Assembly (NCBI GenBank): GCA_035629175.1
Contig: DASPIL010000070.1
Location: forward strand, 1-64,000
DNA: 64,000 nt
Source of the DNA: Verrucomicrobiia bacterium
GTDB taxonomy: Bacteria; Verrucomicrobiota; Verrucomicrobiia; Limisphaerales; DASXHY01
Reading direction: 5' to 3'
Under the pieces are notes generated by a model. It searched no databases. It worked only from the letters and a program-made list of their open reading frames with translations, and was not told the origin of the DNA. Positions 47,275-55,559 of this stretch are shown one piece after another. Numbering within the stretch: the first letter of the stretch is position 1; each line of letters opens with the position of its first letter. The position numbers and the translations under genes were made by a program.

Positions 47275-47805
47275 TTACAGAGAAGGCGGGTTCGTCTGGG
47301 TCGAAATTCGTGCGGCGGAGCAACGTTCGGCGCCCGTAATGACGCGATCAATGTCGAGCAGCACCTTCACAGCGCCTTTCACCTTCGCCATGCCTACGAT
47401 GTATTCTGCGTGGATCTCCGATCCGAAGTCCGGGGTTTCCTCGATATCGGCGGGGGGAATGTTTGTGACTTCTTCGACACCATCAACAATCAGTCCCATC
47501 TGGGTGTTCTTGCCGTCGGGCAGCGTCACTTGCACCACCACGATGCAGGTCAGATCGGTTTCGCTGGCGTGGGGGAATCCAAAACGCAGGCGCAGATCCA
47601 TCACGGGGATGATTTTCCCGCGCAGGTTGATGACCCCGCGGACATAGGCCGGCATCTGGGGGACATCCGTGATGTTTGTGAGGCGGATGATCTCACGCAC
47701 CTTCAGCACGGCGATTCCGTAGGATTCACCATGCAACGTAAAGGTCAGGTATTTTCCTGCCAGTTTGCGGACATCGCTCGACAATTCTTTTTGGGCTTCA
47801 GCCAT
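47275..47805 (-). CDS. cheW: Chemotaxis coupling protein CheW
   Basis: A 176-aa adaptor that links CheA to receptors. Taken from ATG 47805 ([20 protein letters not shown]). The SH3-like fold is visible as [71 protein letters not shown] and [13 protein letters not shown]. It is the first gene of the minus-strand operon and the only stand-alone cheW; CheA carries the second copy of the domain. Confidence 0.94.
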   Translation of the reverse strand: MAEAQKELSSDVRKLAGKYLTFTLHGESYGIAVLKVREIIRLTNITDVPQMPAYVRGVINLRGKIIPVMDLRLRFGFPHASETDLTCIVVVQVTLPDGKNTQMGLIVDGVEEVTNIPPADIEETPDFGSEIHAEYIVGMAKVKGAVKVLLDIDRVITGAERCSAARISTQTNPPSL

Positions 47806-48058
47806 AATCGGACTTTCTTCTGTTCTCAATCAGGGGACACCGCGTGAAGGTTCATCGGGCGGTCGAGCGCGGGCACTCACACCGAAATTGTCTTAAACCG
47901 ACCGCTTATTGCCAGCCGGTCGGATGGGTGAGAATTGGGAGGGAGGGAACTTCTTCTCTTCTATTGCTGTGTAAAAGGGGGAACCGCAATTTCGGGGCAA
48001 TAAATTGCAAGCGTCGCGCAGCGCCGTTGACCGGAATCCGTATGCTACACGGCAATAT

Positions 48059-48316
48059 ATGGTCGCAATGCAGGACAACGCGCTGGAACAGTCCCAGCGG
48101 ATTCAAGTGGAAATGGGCGCCGCCGGCACCGTGAAGGTGCGCGTCGAAAGTTTCGACCCGAAGCTCGGCTGGTACACATCCGCCTCGATTTGTCTGCCGC
48201 TGCACCAGGTCGCTTTGCTGGAACAGGCGCTCGCCGATATGCGCGACCACGGCTCGCCGATCGATCAAGCGGACGACAATATCCTTCCGTTCCCCGGCGA
48301 GCGGAAGGCAGCGTAA
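48059..48316 (+). CDS. Small conserved-looking hypothetical protein
   Basis: An 85-aa protein, or 82 aa from the second ATG at 48068. It contains RIQVEMGAAGTVKVRVESFDPKLGWYTSASICLPLHQVALLEQALADM and ends DDNILPFPGERKAA. No signal, membrane segment or recognised domain is seen. The ordered amphipathic beta-then-helix pattern and clean end suggest a real gene. It is flanked by the cheW operon promoter region on one side and the convergent ferritin-like gene on the other. Confidence 0.55.
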   Translation: MVAMQDNALEQSQRIQVEMGAAGTVKVRVESFDPKLGWYTSASICLPLHQVALLEQALADMRDHGSPIDQADDNILPFPGERKAA

Positions 48317-48355
48317 ACGCCGAAGGAAACTAAACGCCGCACCTGCGCCCGGTCC

Positions 48356-48817
48356 TCAGGAAGAAGCTGCCTGCTGCTGCGCGGGCAACGCGGACTGCGC
48401 TATCCGAACTTTCCCAAGCAGCTTCTGCAATTCTTCCACGTCCTTGTCCTCGTCGAGGATGTGATTCTCCAGCATGAACTGGGTGGGCAGATGGGTGCAG
48501 ACCTTGTGAGCGCGGGTATAAATCTCCACGGCGTTCTTCTCAACCACCAGGTCCATCTCCAGCATTTCTGTCACGTTCGTCGATTGCTGGACCTTGCCAA
48601 TTTCAGCCGTCGGAACGCCGCCGAGATAAACGATGCGTTCGCCCCACATTTTGGCGTGGTTCAGCGATTCCTTAGCGTGATGCTGAAAAATCTCCTCGAA
48701 CAGCAACTTGTCGCGACCCGTCAGCAGCATGCTGTGTTGGTTGTATTGAATCGCGGCCGTGTATTCCAGCGCGACCGCTTCGTTGAGCACATCAATTAAC
48801 TCGTCGTGTTGAGCCAT
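48356..48817 (-). CDS. Ferritin-like/bacterioferritin family protein
   Basis: A 153-aa four-helix-bundle protein from ATG 48817 (MAQHDELIDVLNEAVALEYTAA). Di-iron-type ligands are visible in VALEYTAAIQYNQH (Glu), EIFQHHAKESLNHAKMWGERIVYLGG (Glu and His) and MDLVVEKNAVEIYTRAH (Glu). The last helix has LDEDKDVEELQKLL where bacterioferritins usually have E-x-x-H, so one ligand position appears altered. It could store iron or protect against oxidation, consistent with the iron-using receptors and Mn catalase nearby. Confidence 0.8.
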   Translation of the reverse strand: MAQHDELIDVLNEAVALEYTAAIQYNQHSMLLTGRDKLLFEEIFQHHAKESLNHAKMWGERIVYLGGVPTAEIGKVQQSTNVTEMLEMDLVVEKNAVEIYTRAHKVCTHLPTQFMLENHILDEDKDVEELQKLLGKVRIAQSALPAQQQAASS

Positions 48818-48930
48818 AATTTTCCTTTGATTCGAAGAATTCGCTGTTGGCATGCGGGTGTCAAAACTTAAGTGACCCCAATTTGCGGGAGCGATCTCCT
48901 GCTGCGGAGGCGCGAATAATCGTGAGCGGC

Positions 48931-51087
48931 TTACCTGACGTAATGCCGGATCGCAGTTTGCCACCATGGCGCGAGCGACTCCGCCGAGCGAATCCAGGCC
49001 TGGCGGTGCAGCCAGGGCATCACTTCGGCATCCGACAAAACGAGCGCCTTTTCCTTCCCCTCAAGCGATTCCGGCCCCTTGCGCAACAGCTGCTCGGCGA
49101 GCTCGCGCACTCGGGGTTCGCCCGCCCCCAGCTGTTTCAGGGCGCGGCTGTATTCAGGGTTCAACCCTTTTTCGCGCAGGAGCGATACGTGGATCGCATT
49201 GACGTAGGGATCCAGCACCACTTGGGCGATGCTGGCGTCGGGCAGCTTCGGCAATGTAGCGGCACTTTTTTCAAGCAACGCCATTCGCATGCGCAGCGTG
49301 TCCAATTCCGAAGGGGGCGCAGTTTCCTCCGGGGTCAGGAAAAGTCCGAGCGAACGCGCCTTTGCCCCGATGCTTGGGCGGCTCGTGACGACACTCAACG
49401 GGATCGACAACAACATGCCCGCCAGCACTGGCAGGAACCACCAAAACGCCGGTGGATCCAGGCGCCAGATGAGCCAGCCCCAAACAATTCCAAGAAGCGT
49501 ATGCCCCAGGTGGGCGCGCACTGCGTTGGACCAGGTGATCCCGTTGGCTCCGCGTTTTTGAGGCCCCCAGTTCACACCGAGACCAAACAGAATCGTCGCC
49601 ACAAATTTGGAATGCCACAGCATTTGCAGCGGCGCATGCAGCGATGAAAACAAGGTTTCGACAACGGCGCTGAGAGTGGCGCGGCGCAATCCGCCGAAGC
49701 TCTGCTTGCGCTGCCGGTCAAATGCGAGGTCGACCAGGGCCAGGACCTTCGGCAGGAACAGGACGCTCATGCAAATGCTGAAGATCAAAAATGCGTGCCC
49801 CGTCCCGCTGAGTTTCATGAAAGGCGTGAATGCCCGGACGGTCAGGTCCGAAAGCCGCGTGTATTCCTTGAACCACAGCGCCCAGTTGTAGGTCAGCAGG
49901 AAGAACAACCACAGCGGGCTGCCGAGGTAACCGAAGATTCCGAGCAAAAGATGAATCCGGCTGACGCCGCGCAACCCTCGGGCAAACAGCACCATGGCGT
50001 GCTGCAGGTTTCCCTGGCACCACCGCCGATCGCGCTGGGCGTTCTCAATCATGTCCTGCGGCTGCTCCTCGTAACTGCCCTCGAGATCGTAGGCGAACCA
50101 CACCTGCCAGTTCTCTTTCAGCATCAACGCAGCCTCTACGAAATCGTGGCTCAAGATTTGCCCGCCAAAGGGTTTGCGTCCCGGCAACTGCGGCAGGTCG
50201 CAATAGTGCATGAACGGTTCTGTTCGGATGATCGCGTTGTGACCCCAATAATTGCCGAAGCCCTGGGTCCAATAGTTGAGGCCGGCAATGAAAATGGGCG
50301 CATACAGACGATTTGCGAACTGCTGAATGCGTCCAAACAGCGACTCGGCATTCACGAGGGCGGGAACGGTTTGGATCATGCCCACATGCGGATGGGTTTC
50401 CATCAGCTTGACGAGGTCGACGACCAGCTCGCCTCGCATGATGCTGTCGGCATCGAAGACAATGAAGTAGCGATAGCGGCGTCCCCACGTGCTGAGAAAG
50501 TCTCGAACATTGCCGCTCTTCTTGCCTTCGTTCGTGACACGGCGTCTATAATAGATGCGGCCTAACGCATCCAATTCGCGAACCAGTTCACACCAGCGTT
50601 CCTCTTCCTCGACCCACTTCGCGGGATCTGTGGAATCGCTGAGGATGAAGAAATCGAAATGCTCCGCCTGCCCTGTGCGTTCGAGCGAGAGATAGGTTGC
50701 CCGCAATCCTTCCATGATGCGCGCGACCTCCTCATTATAGGTCGGAAAAACGATGGCCGTGCTGACTCCGTCCAAGCTCTTGGAATTGTAATCTCCGAGC
50801 CGCGTGATCCGGGACGGATCGCCGATGACCCGCAGAATGAAGCCCGCTATTCCGTGCAGGCAGCCTATCGAGATCAACAGGAAGAGCAGGATGAAGAGAA
50901 TCAGCAGGATCGTGCTGGAATTGTTCCACCCGCTGCGCCAGAGGAGGTCGGCAAAGAGCATCGCCACGACTGCCGTGAGCAGCATGGCGGCGGAATAAAA
51001 CAGGAACACGCGCGCGCTGCGGCCCGCCGGCCTGGCGGGGTAGATTCTTGGGGTGTCCTTGACTGGTGCTGGCGAGGGCGCAACCAT
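48931..51087 (-). CDS. opgH: Glucans biosynthesis glucosyltransferase OpgH
   Basis: A 718-aa inner-membrane GT2 enzyme that makes and probably exports the beta-glucan backbone of osmoregulated periplasmic glucans from UDP-glucose. Two N-terminal TMs (about 25-85) precede a large catalytic loop with AIVFPTYNEEVARIMEGL, FDFFILSDSTDPAKW, IVFDADSIMRGELVVDL and the processive motif AQRDRRWCQGNLQHAMVLF. About six further TMs follow. It is shorter than the ~850-aa proteobacterial OpgH, mainly at the N-terminus. It is the third gene after opgG and the 207-aa gene. Confidence 0.93.
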   Translation of the reverse strand: MVAPSPAPVKDTPRIYPARPAGRSARVFLFYSAAMLLTAVVAMLFADLLWRSGWNNSSTILLILFILLFLLISIGCLHGIAGFILRVIGDPSRITRLGDYNSKSLDGVSTAIVFPTYNEEVARIMEGLRATYLSLERTGQAEHFDFFILSDSTDPAKWVEEEERWCELVRELDALGRIYYRRRVTNEGKKSGNVRDFLSTWGRRYRYFIVFDADSIMRGELVVDLVKLMETHPHVGMIQTVPALVNAESLFGRIQQFANRLYAPIFIAGLNYWTQGFGNYWGHNAIIRTEPFMHYCDLPQLPGRKPFGGQILSHDFVEAALMLKENWQVWFAYDLEGSYEEQPQDMIENAQRDRRWCQGNLQHAMVLFARGLRGVSRIHLLLGIFGYLGSPLWLFFLLTYNWALWFKEYTRLSDLTVRAFTPFMKLSGTGHAFLIFSICMSVLFLPKVLALVDLAFDRQRKQSFGGLRRATLSAVVETLFSSLHAPLQMLWHSKFVATILFGLGVNWGPQKRGANGITWSNAVRAHLGHTLLGIVWGWLIWRLDPPAFWWFLPVLAGMLLSIPLSVVTSRPSIGAKARSLGLFLTPEETAPPSELDTLRMRMALLEKSAATLPKLPDASIAQVVLDPYVNAIHVSLLREKGLNPEYSRALKQLGAGEPRVRELAEQLLRKGPESLEGKEKALVLSDAEVMPWLHRQAWIRSAESLAPWWQTAIRHYVR

Positions 51088-51113
51088 GAAATCAATCGAT
51101 TGAAGGGATCACC

Positions 51114-51737
51114 TCATCTGGCAGGCGCCGCCGGGAAGTAATGCGTGTAGATGAAGAATGCGACGAGCAGCACCCCACACACGATCCAGATAAATGCCCA
51201 TTTCTTGAACGGAAATTGAAAGTTCGACAGTGTTGCGATCGGTCCGAGATCCAGCGGACGCGGCGTCATTTTGGCGAGCTGAAAATCCGGCCCCGCCCTC
51301 AGATACGCCTCGCGCATCGCCGTGACGAAATCCTCGGGCCACGGCCCCGGCTTCAAGAACTGCTCCTGCCACTTGCCCGGCATGTCAGCAATCAACAACG
51401 CGAGCCGGCCCCGCGTGGACAGCATGTGATCCGTGCCTGCGGGCGATTCCTGCAGCACCTGCGCAAACCATTCGGTCACCACTGCGTCCATTTCCTCTGC
51501 CGCCAATTCCGTGGGATGGCGTTCAAGTTCCGTCTGGGCGCGCCGCATCGCACGCTTGAGGACATGGATGACTACCCGATTCAGCAGAACCTTGTTTCGG
51601 ATGCGCAACGCATGGAAATAACTTTCCACTTTCGCGTAAGCGGCATTCCAGTCCTCAAGTGGACGTCCCGCAATCCGCCCCGGCTGCTCAACCGGCGCGT
51701 CCGGGGTGGCTAGAGCGGACTCCAGAGATAGGTCCAT
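51114..51737 (-). CDS. Membrane-anchored protein between opgG and opgH (possible split OpgH N-terminal region)
   Basis: A 207-aa protein starting at MDLSLESALATPDAP (ATG 51737), overlapping the end of opgG by 28 bases. The soluble helical N-terminal part has RIRNKVLLNRVVIHVLKRAMRRAQ and GRLALLIADMPGKWQEQF. It ends in one membrane helix, FPFKKWAFIWIVCGVLLVAFFIYTHYF. I recognise no domain. Because OpgH here lacks the long N-terminal cytoplasmic region plus first helix found in proteobacterial OpgH, this protein may provide it in trans; that is inference from size and position. It is coupled to opgG and lies 26 bases before opgH. Confidence 0.75.
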   Translation of the reverse strand: MDLSLESALATPDAPVEQPGRIAGRPLEDWNAAYAKVESYFHALRIRNKVLLNRVVIHVLKRAMRRAQTELERHPTELAAEEMDAVVTEWFAQVLQESPAGTDHMLSTRGRLALLIADMPGKWQEQFLKPGPWPEDFVTAMREAYLRAGPDFQLAKMTPRPLDLGPIATLSNFQFPFKKWAFIWIVCGVLLVAFFIYTHYFPAAPAR

Positions 51738-53281
51738 GTTTCGCTCAAAACCTCCTCTCCCTTTTTCAGCGTGCAGCGGATATCCACCGAATCCTTGTTT
51801 CCTTCCTTGGGCTTGATCGTCAGCATCACGCGCCAGCAAGCCTTGAACGGATTACGAAACACCTGCGCGTCCACGATCGAGGCGTTTTCGCTGCAGCTCG
51901 CAATCGCCTGCGGTGGCGCATTCTCCGCCAGCGTGTTGAGCTTGGGCCCGCTGAAATCAATTGAGAACTGGCGCGTGCTCGCATCGCGGGTCTCGGTGCC
52001 GACCCGTGTCGCAATCACCTTGTCCTGCCGCGCCAGCTTCATTTCGGCCTCATCGCGCGTCCAATAAAGCGTGTAACCGAAATTGTAAGGCTCCATGGGC
52101 TTTGGCTTCGTCTTTGGATCCCAAAAGGCAACGATGTTGTCCAACCCCTCGTAATGCGTGCTCAATTCCACAAGGTGAACATCGCCTTCGCCCCAAAACC
52201 CGTGCGGCTCAACCCACACATTGGGAACCTGATGATAGTAGTTGAACAGGTCCTGATACGCCGCGAAGTCGCGTTCCCGTTGCAACAGCCCGAATCCGCG
52301 AAGCTCCTTCGTCGCAAACTTCTGGTGCCGCATTTCCGTCGTGTTGTTCAGCGGCCGCCACAGAACTTCCCCGTTGCCCATCTGAATGAGAAGCCCGTCG
52401 CTGTCATGCACTTCCGGCCGGTACTCATTGAACCGCCGCTCCGACGCCTTTCCGAACCAGAACATGCTCGTCAACGGCGCCAGTCCAATGGTCTTGAGCG
52501 GTTTGCGATCGGGCGCAATGGCTTTCACGTTGGCCTCCTCGCGGAAATACACGCGCGCACGAATGTCGGCAATGGTGCTTTCTCCCGGCACGATCACCAT
52601 TTCATAAGCTCCTGCGCAGCTCACGCTGTCCAGGATTGCAAAGAGCTTCAAGCGATCGTCGCCTCGAGAGGGTTTGCCCAGCCACCAGTCAGTGAAGATG
52701 GGAAACTCCTCCGTGCGATCCGACTCGCCTGAATCGATGGCCAGCCCCCGCGCGGATTGACCGTAGCGCTGTCCCTTGCCCAGCAGACGGAAATAACTGG
52801 CGCCCAAAAACGCACCCAGCTCATCCCACTTTCCGCGCTCGTTTAATTCATGGAGCAGGCGGAAACCCGCGTAACCCGTGTTCACCGGAATCTGCTTCTG
52901 GATGTTCAGGCTTCGATAATTGAACCAATCCTGCATGAAGCGAATGGGTTGCATCGCTGTCACGGTGAATTCGTTCAGATGCACGGGTTCTTCGTAGAGA
53001 TATCCCGGATGAAAAAACTCGACGCGGAACGGAAGATCTTCGGCGCTCCAGAGTGCCTTGTCGTGCCGGAACTCAATCTCTCGATATTGATCGTAGTTTA
53101 GATTGGCAGCTTTGAGTACGTCGGGCAGGTCAGCGCGCGGGGAGCGGAATGGTTTTTGGGCGCGTTGCTCCGCCCGCTTCGCCACCCAGTCCAGCGTAAT
53201 CTCCGCCGTCTCCTGCCGCGCGAATCCGTCCGCGGCAAGAACCAGTGATACAGCAATAATAAGGCAACGCAACCGCGTCAT
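51710..53281 (-). CDS. opgG: Glucans biosynthesis protein OpgG/OpgD
   Basis: A 523-aa periplasmic protein of osmoregulated glucan synthesis, from ATG 53281, with signal MTRLRCLIIAVSLVLAADGFA. The beta-sandwich domains show YRDIEFR-type YDQYREIEFRHDKALWS, FEFFHPGYLYEEPVHLNEF, GYAGFRLLHELNERGKWDELG, FLGASYFRLLGKGQRYGQSARG and FWFGKASERRFNEYRPEVHDSDG, then LQRERDFAAYQDLFNYYHQVP and GFWGEGDVHLVELST. These blocks are highly characteristic. It acts in glucan branching or turnover in the periplasm. It is the first gene of the opgG-orf-opgH operon and divergent from the DUF4912 gene. Confidence 0.93.
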   Translation of the reverse strand: MTRLRCLIIAVSLVLAADGFARQETAEITLDWVAKRAEQRAQKPFRSPRADLPDVLKAANLNYDQYREIEFRHDKALWSAEDLPFRVEFFHPGYLYEEPVHLNEFTVTAMQPIRFMQDWFNYRSLNIQKQIPVNTGYAGFRLLHELNERGKWDELGAFLGASYFRLLGKGQRYGQSARGLAIDSGESDRTEEFPIFTDWWLGKPSRGDDRLKLFAILDSVSCAGAYEMVIVPGESTIADIRARVYFREEANVKAIAPDRKPLKTIGLAPLTSMFWFGKASERRFNEYRPEVHDSDGLLIQMGNGEVLWRPLNNTTEMRHQKFATKELRGFGLLQRERDFAAYQDLFNYYHQVPNVWVEPHGFWGEGDVHLVELSTHYEGLDNIVAFWDPKTKPKPMEPYNFGYTLYWTRDEAEMKLARQDKVIATRVGTETRDASTRQFSIDFSGPKLNTLAENAPPQAIASCSENASIVDAQVFRNPFKACWRVMLTIKPKEGNKDSVDIRCTLKKGEEVLSETWTYLWSPL

Positions 53282-53438
53282 AAATGTGACCAAAGCAGAG
53301 CTTAATCGTCCTCCTTTGGCAAGAGCACGGGGGAAAGTGCCCATCGGGTCGTCGATTCAGAATACCGTTGCTAGGCTGGAAGCCCGACCGTAATCTCGCT
53401 TCACCGATGCATCCTGTTGTTTCACGAGCTAAGTCATC

Positions 53439-55274
53439 ATGAAACCGAAGAAGAAGTCCGCAAAGAAGAAGGTTGTGTCGTTGCCCGCCGTGCCCCTCCG
53501 CGAGGCCCCGCCGCTCAAATCCACCAGCGCGCAAAAGATCCGCGAACCGCTTCCGGCCCGTGGCGTAAAGAGCCAATCGCAACCCGTCGCGGCCGCTTCA
53601 CAAAAGGCTGCTTCCCCAAAAGAAACATCAGGTTCGAAACCTGCCTCAGAGGTTCGCAAAAAGCGTGTCGAAGGCGTGAAGGCGGCCGCTGCGCCCGTGC
53701 CCGAACCTGCTGCCGCAAAACCACCTCCGAAAACGGATCGTCCAACAAAGAAGCCGGAAGCGCCCGAAGTTCCGGCGCAATCGAAAGTGAAGCGGGTTGC
53801 GAGCAGGACGCCCGTTGCTCCGGTCAAAGTTTCGCCGATGAAGCGAAAGCTGTCTGCGAAGCTTCCGGCCCTTGTCCCGGAAAAGGCGAAGCCGGAATTG
53901 TCGTTGCCGAAGAAGCCGTCACCGCCGCCCGCTTTGCCTGCTGCCGTCGAGCCGAAGTTGTCGAAGCCAGCTCCTTTGTCTCCGGAACCAGGTGCTTCGT
54001 CCCCGTCAAAGTCCAGCCAGCGCTTTCCCGCCGCAAAGGCGCCGGCCCGGAAAGTGCCGGCAAAGATTCCCCCGATCCTCCTCGAAGGCGATCAACCGCA
54101 GACAGACGCTCCCAGCGGACCCGGCCAGCGTTACGCCGTCGCATATGGTTCGTCACGGGCATCGGGTGTGGAACCGGAACTGCCAAAAGCCTACGGCACG
54201 CAACAGTTGCTCGTGGCGGCCCGCGATCCCCATTGGCTTTACGTTCATTGGGATCTTACGGACGACCAGCTGCGGCATTATGTGTCCGCGTCACTTGAGC
54301 GAAACCTTGTTCTCCGCATTCACGCAGGATCCCTTTCCGACAAGGCGGAGCAGGAGATTCAACTTGCGCCCGAAGCACGCCACTGGTTCGCCCACGTGGA
54401 GAGGGCGGGAGCGAAGTACTTCGCGCAACTCGGATATTACGGCAAATCGGGCAGGTGGACCGTGGTGGCAAGTTCGTCGGCGACACTGACTCCGCCCGAC
54501 TCGATGGCCGAAGAGACAACGGCGGACTTCGCGACGATTCCTTTCGAAGTGCCGATGGAGAAACTTCTGTCGCTCGTGAAGGAAGCCTTGGAAGAAAATG
54601 AACCGCTAGCCGAGGCGCTTCAGGAGGTGCGCATTGAAGAGCGGCCGGATTTACCCGAATTCCCGCACCATTCGGCGTCCGCGCAGACCGTTTCCACCCG
54701 AACCCCAGACGCCGCACCGGCTGCGAGCGACGCTGCATGGACTCCATCGCAGGAGAAGGCGCTTGCCGAGATCATCAGCATGGATCATGTGCGGCGTGTT
54801 TGGATGGGCTCGATGGAAATTACTGAATTGATTCGCCGGCGCGTCGTACAGGAACTTGCGGAAGAGTCAGCAGCACAACGCGGCAAACCTGGCGCAGCAC
54901 CCACATCGCCGACCCCGCAAGGGGCAGTCCACGCGGAGGCGAAGGCTGTCACGAGTCCCTATGGGCTGCAGCCGCGGGAAAGAGGTTTCTGGTTCAACAT
55001 CAATTCTGAATTGATCATTTACGGCGCCACGGAGCCAGACGCGCAGGTCACGATTGCAGGACGCCCCATTCGGCTCCGATCGGATGGAAGCTTCAGCTAT
55101 CGCTTTGCACTCCCAGACGGAAATTATGAACTGCCGGTAGTCGCCGTATCGTCGGATAAAACAGACGGGCGCGCCGCAGAACTGGCATTTGCCCGGACAA
55201 CGGAGTATCGCGGTGATGTCGGCACGCATCCTCAGGATCCGAATCTGAAACGTCCAGAGCCCGACGCGCTGTAA
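53439..55274 (+). CDS. DUF4912 protein with a long disordered Lys/Pro/Ala-rich N-terminal region
   Basis: A 611-aa protein. Residues 1-245 are low-complexity, basic and Pro/Ala/Ser-rich (for example PKKKSAKKKVVSL). A DUF4912 domain follows at about 250-355 (QQLLVAARDPHWLYVHWDLT, LVLRIHAGSLSD, HWFAHVERAGAKYFAQLGYYG). A C-terminal module (about 510-610) has GFWFNINSELIIYGATEPDAQVTIAGRPIRL and FSYRFALPDGNYELPV, a beta-sandwich-like domain. DUF4912 proteins frequently accompany GH57-type alpha-glucan enzymes, as here. The function is unknown. Confidence 0.8.
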   Translation: MKPKKKSAKKKVVSLPAVPLREAPPLKSTSAQKIREPLPARGVKSQSQPVAAASQKAASPKETSGSKPASEVRKKRVEGVKAAAAPVPEPAAAKPPPKTDRPTKKPEAPEVPAQSKVKRVASRTPVAPVKVSPMKRKLSAKLPALVPEKAKPELSLPKKPSPPPALPAAVEPKLSKPAPLSPEPGASSPSKSSQRFPAAKAPARKVPAKIPPILLEGDQPQTDAPSGPGQRYAVAYGSSRASGVEPELPKAYGTQQLLVAARDPHWLYVHWDLTDDQLRHYVSASLERNLVLRIHAGSLSDKAEQEIQLAPEARHWFAHVERAGAKYFAQLGYYGKSGRWTVVASSSATLTPPDSMAEETTADFATIPFEVPMEKLLSLVKEALEENEPLAEALQEVRIEERPDLPEFPHHSASAQTVSTRTPDAAPAASDAAWTPSQEKALAEIISMDHVRRVWMGSMEITELIRRRVVQELAEESAAQRGKPGAAPTSPTPQGAVHAEAKAVTSPYGLQPRERGFWFNINSELIIYGATEPDAQVTIAGRPIRLRSDGSFSYRFALPDGNYELPVVAVSSDKTDGRAAELAFARTTEYRGDVGTHPQDPNLKRPEPDAL

Positions 55275-55299
55275 GCCGATTTGCCGCGCCGCATGTCGA

Positions 55300-55551
55300 A
55301 TGAAAAGAGCCATTCGAAACCTGATCCGGTTTGTGGCAGTGGCGCTCGTCGTCATTGGCTGCCTGCTGTGCACGCTTGAATTTATGCGACAACGCGCTGG
55401 CGATGCTGATGCAGCTGCGAGCAAGTGGATCCCGGGGGGAGCCTTGCTGGTGGCGGGTGTCATCTGTTTCGCGATCAGTGCGCGTGTTGCCGAATATTTC
55501 AGCGACGATGATGAGGACGATGGTTCAATTGAGATTCCTCCGGAAACTTGA
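55300..55551 (+). CDS. Small two-helix membrane protein
   Basis: An 83-aa protein with two membrane segments (about residues 10-27 and 45-65) and a very acidic C-terminal tail (YFSDDDEDDGSIEIPPET). No family is recognised. It lies between the DUF4912 gene (25 bases before) and the GH57 gene (8 bases after) in the same orientation, so all three are probably one transcript. Confidence 0.6.
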   Translation: MKRAIRNLIRFVAVALVVIGCLLCTLEFMRQRAGDADAAASKWIPGGALLVAGVICFAISARVAEYFSDDDEDDGSIEIPPET

Positions 55552-55559
55552 GAATTGAC

